Assembly: GCA_035524895.1 (NCBI GenBank)
Contig: DATLFI010000083.1
Coordinates: 1-15,662, forward strand
Direction of reading: 5' to 3'
Length of the DNA: 15,662 bases
Source of the DNA: DATLFI01 sp035524895
GTDB lineage: Bacteria; Acidobacteriota; Thermoanaerobaculia; Multivoradales; Multivoraceae
Shown piece after piece: positions 14,499 to 15,662 of this stretch; position 1 is the stretch's first letter, and every line of letters starts with the position of its first letter. The notes under the pieces are model-generated. The model was not told where the DNA came from, did no database searches, and saw nothing but the letters and a program-made list of their open reading frames with translations. The position numbers and the translations under genes are program-made.

Positions 14499-15461
14499 TC
14501 ACCGCCCGCGGGAACTCCGCGCGAGCCAGTCGGCGAGCGCGAGCGACGACCGCGGCGAGAGGAGAAGGCGCGCGCTGGCAGGCCTCGGTGCGAAGTAACG
14601 ACGCGACGCCTCCGCGAACCGTCCCTGCTCGACGAGCGCATCGAGCGGTGCCTCTTCGGGGGTTTCCGCCGCCGCGGCAGGCCGCCGACGCTCGCGGTAT
14701 TCGCGCGGTCGCCCCAGCAGGTTCAGGCGATCGAGTAGGAACGCGGCACCGAGACCCGCGACGAACCCGCCGAGGTGTGCGCCGTGCGCGACGCCGCCTC
14801 CCGCCCCACCCCGACTCATCAGGAAAGGCAGCAGGTTGTCGACCACCAGGTAGAACCCGAGGACGATGCGTGCCGAGACCTCCACCACGTCCATCATCAG
14901 CGGGAACAGGAACACGTAGACGCGCACCACGTTGCGCGGGAACCACAGGAAGTAGAAGCCGAGCACCCCCGAGATCGCGCCCGAAGCCCCGACCATCGGC
15001 ACATGCGACCCCGAAGCGAACAGCGCAAAGAACAGCGTGGCCGCAACCCCCGTGCCGAGGTAGGCGAGCAGGTATCCCAGCCGGCCCAGCCGGTACTCGA
15101 CGTTGTCGCCGTAGATCCACAGGAAGAGCATGTTGCCGAGCAGGTGCAACAGACCCCCGTGCAGGAACATGGACGCGAACAGGTCCGCGATGCTCGGCGC
15201 GGCGGGGCGGTAGCCGTGCTCGAACACGAACAGGTCGTAGCGGCTGGTTTGCTGGGAGAGCGCCTGCACCGAGACCTCCGCCGGCAGGCGTGGCGCCATG
15301 ATCTCCAGGTACTCGCGCAGCGCCGGGTCGTCTGGAGAGGCCCGCTGCAGCGAGAGAGGCAGGCTCACCATCAGGTAGACGCCGACAGACGCGGCGATCA
15401 GCAGGTACGTGACCCACGGCACGCCTCGCGGGTTGGGCGCGTCACTGAGCGGTAGGAACAT
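14499..15461 (-). CDS. Rhomboid-family intramembrane serine protease
   Basis: A protein of 320 residues from ATG 15461. The first TM is about 14-33, followed by an extracytoplasmic loop of about 60 residues. The conserved HGGLLHLLGNMLFLWIYGDN (about 101-120) contains oxyanion-type His106 and Asn110. The catalytic serine is in GASGAISG (Ser160) and the catalytic His is in HGAHLGGFVAG (His229), so all key residues are present. Six or seven TMs end near 243. A cytosolic Arg/Ala/Glu-rich tail of about 75 residues (PREYRERRRP to the end) has no recognised domain. It cleaves membrane-protein segments; the substrate is unknown. The start codon lacks a clear Shine-Dalgarno. The repeat element border (15485) is only 24 bp upstream, and the rhomboid frame stays open through the element to an ATG at 15623, so its leader was probably replaced by the insertion. 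Confidence 0.92.
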   Translation of the reverse strand: MFLPLSDAPNPRGVPWVTYLLIAASVGVYLMVSLPLSLQRASPDDPALREYLEIMAPRLPAEVSVQALSQQTSRYDLFVFEHGYRPAAPSIADLFASMFLHGGLLHLLGNMLFLWIYGDNVEYRLGRLGYLLAYLGTGVAATLFFALFASGSHVPMVGASGAISGVLGFYFLWFPRNVVRVYVFLFPLMMDVVEVSARIVLGFYLVVDNLLPFLMSRGGAGGGVAHGAHLGGFVAGLGAAFLLDRLNLLGRPREYRERRRPAAAAETPEEAPLDALVEQGRFAEASRRYFAPRPASARLLLSPRSSLALADWLARSSRGR

Positions 15462-15484
15462 GCGAACGAGATCGTAGCCGGAGC

Positions 15485-15662
15485 CTAGCAGCCCGTGGTG
15501 GAACCCGCGTGAGGCTGCGCACGGGGATCTGCGGCCGCTGGCAAGGCGTGGCCGACGAACGCGATGCGGTGCCATCGTGCAGGAGGCCCAACGCAGCCAG
15601 CGGCCGCAAACCCCCGCGCCCAAAGCGGTTGGGGCGGCGTGGGGCCGTCTGCGGTGTTGCGC
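15485..15662. mobile_element. MITE-like repeat, copy 2 (truncated by the window end)
   Basis: From CTAG at 15485 to the window end the sequence aligns without gaps to 10624-10801, with 7 substitutions in 178 bp. Bases before 15485 do not match those before 10624, which defines the left border. The terminal repeat here carries G at the position where copy 1's left end has A, as in copy 1's right end. The orientation is the same as copy 1, but the neighbouring gene (rhomboid) runs the opposite way, so the two copies present opposite strands to their genes. Confidence 0.85.

Overview
The window is GC-rich chromosomal DNA, most likely from an Acidobacteriota member; a Thermoanaerobaculia-like lineage is my best guess. 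This is inferred from gene content, not from a marker gene. The main pointers are a PadR-type repressor coupled to a very long orphan MacB/FtsX permease with an N-terminal prefix domain (the 'acidobacterial duplicated orphan permease', ADOP, architecture), and several secreted proteins built from lineage-typical modules. No rRNA, tRNA, CRISPR array or intact transposase was seen.

Layout. (1) 2-1390, plus: 3' end of a beta-propeller protein carrying two C-terminal beta-sandwich repeats. (2) 1432-2625, minus: a sigma-54 enhancer-binding activator without a receiver domain. (3) 2955-4091, minus: a secreted protein with two CHRD-like units and a C-terminal domain that reappears in the Kazal protein at 13.3-14.2 kb. 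Its long upstream gap holds phased palindromes. (4) 4689-7758, minus: a two-gene padR-ADOP operon with a palindromic operator. (5) 7934-9541, plus: a divergent arylsulfotransferase-like lipoprotein, followed by an apparent gene remnant on the opposite strand. (6) 9749-13243, plus: a tightly overlapping four-gene operon of a membrane-anchored parvulin-type foldase and three HupE/UreJ-like membrane proteins. It ends at a strong hairpin shared with the convergent gene. (7) 13304-14233, minus: the secreted double-Kazal protein. (8) 14499-15461, minus: a rhomboid protease.

The most striking structure is a 337-bp non-coding repeat with about 35-bp imperfect terminal inverted repeats and CTAG at both ends (10624-10960). 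A second copy, cut by the window edge, starts at 15485 and is 171/178 identical. The first copy lies inside the signal-peptide region of the first HupE-like gene. Taking it out with one CTAG restores a GTG start that overlaps the upstream stop codon, with a good Shine-Dalgarno and a continuous signal peptide. The net insertion is 333 bp (111 codons), in frame and without stops, so the gene still reads through the element. The second copy ends 24 bp before the rhomboid start codon and is also open in the rhomboid frame.

Functionally the window is dominated by the cell envelope: secreted or lipoprotein enzymes, a foldase, metal-permease-like proteins, an intramembrane protease and an orphan permease. 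The HupE substrate cannot be read from the sequence; no hydrogenase or urease genes are present.
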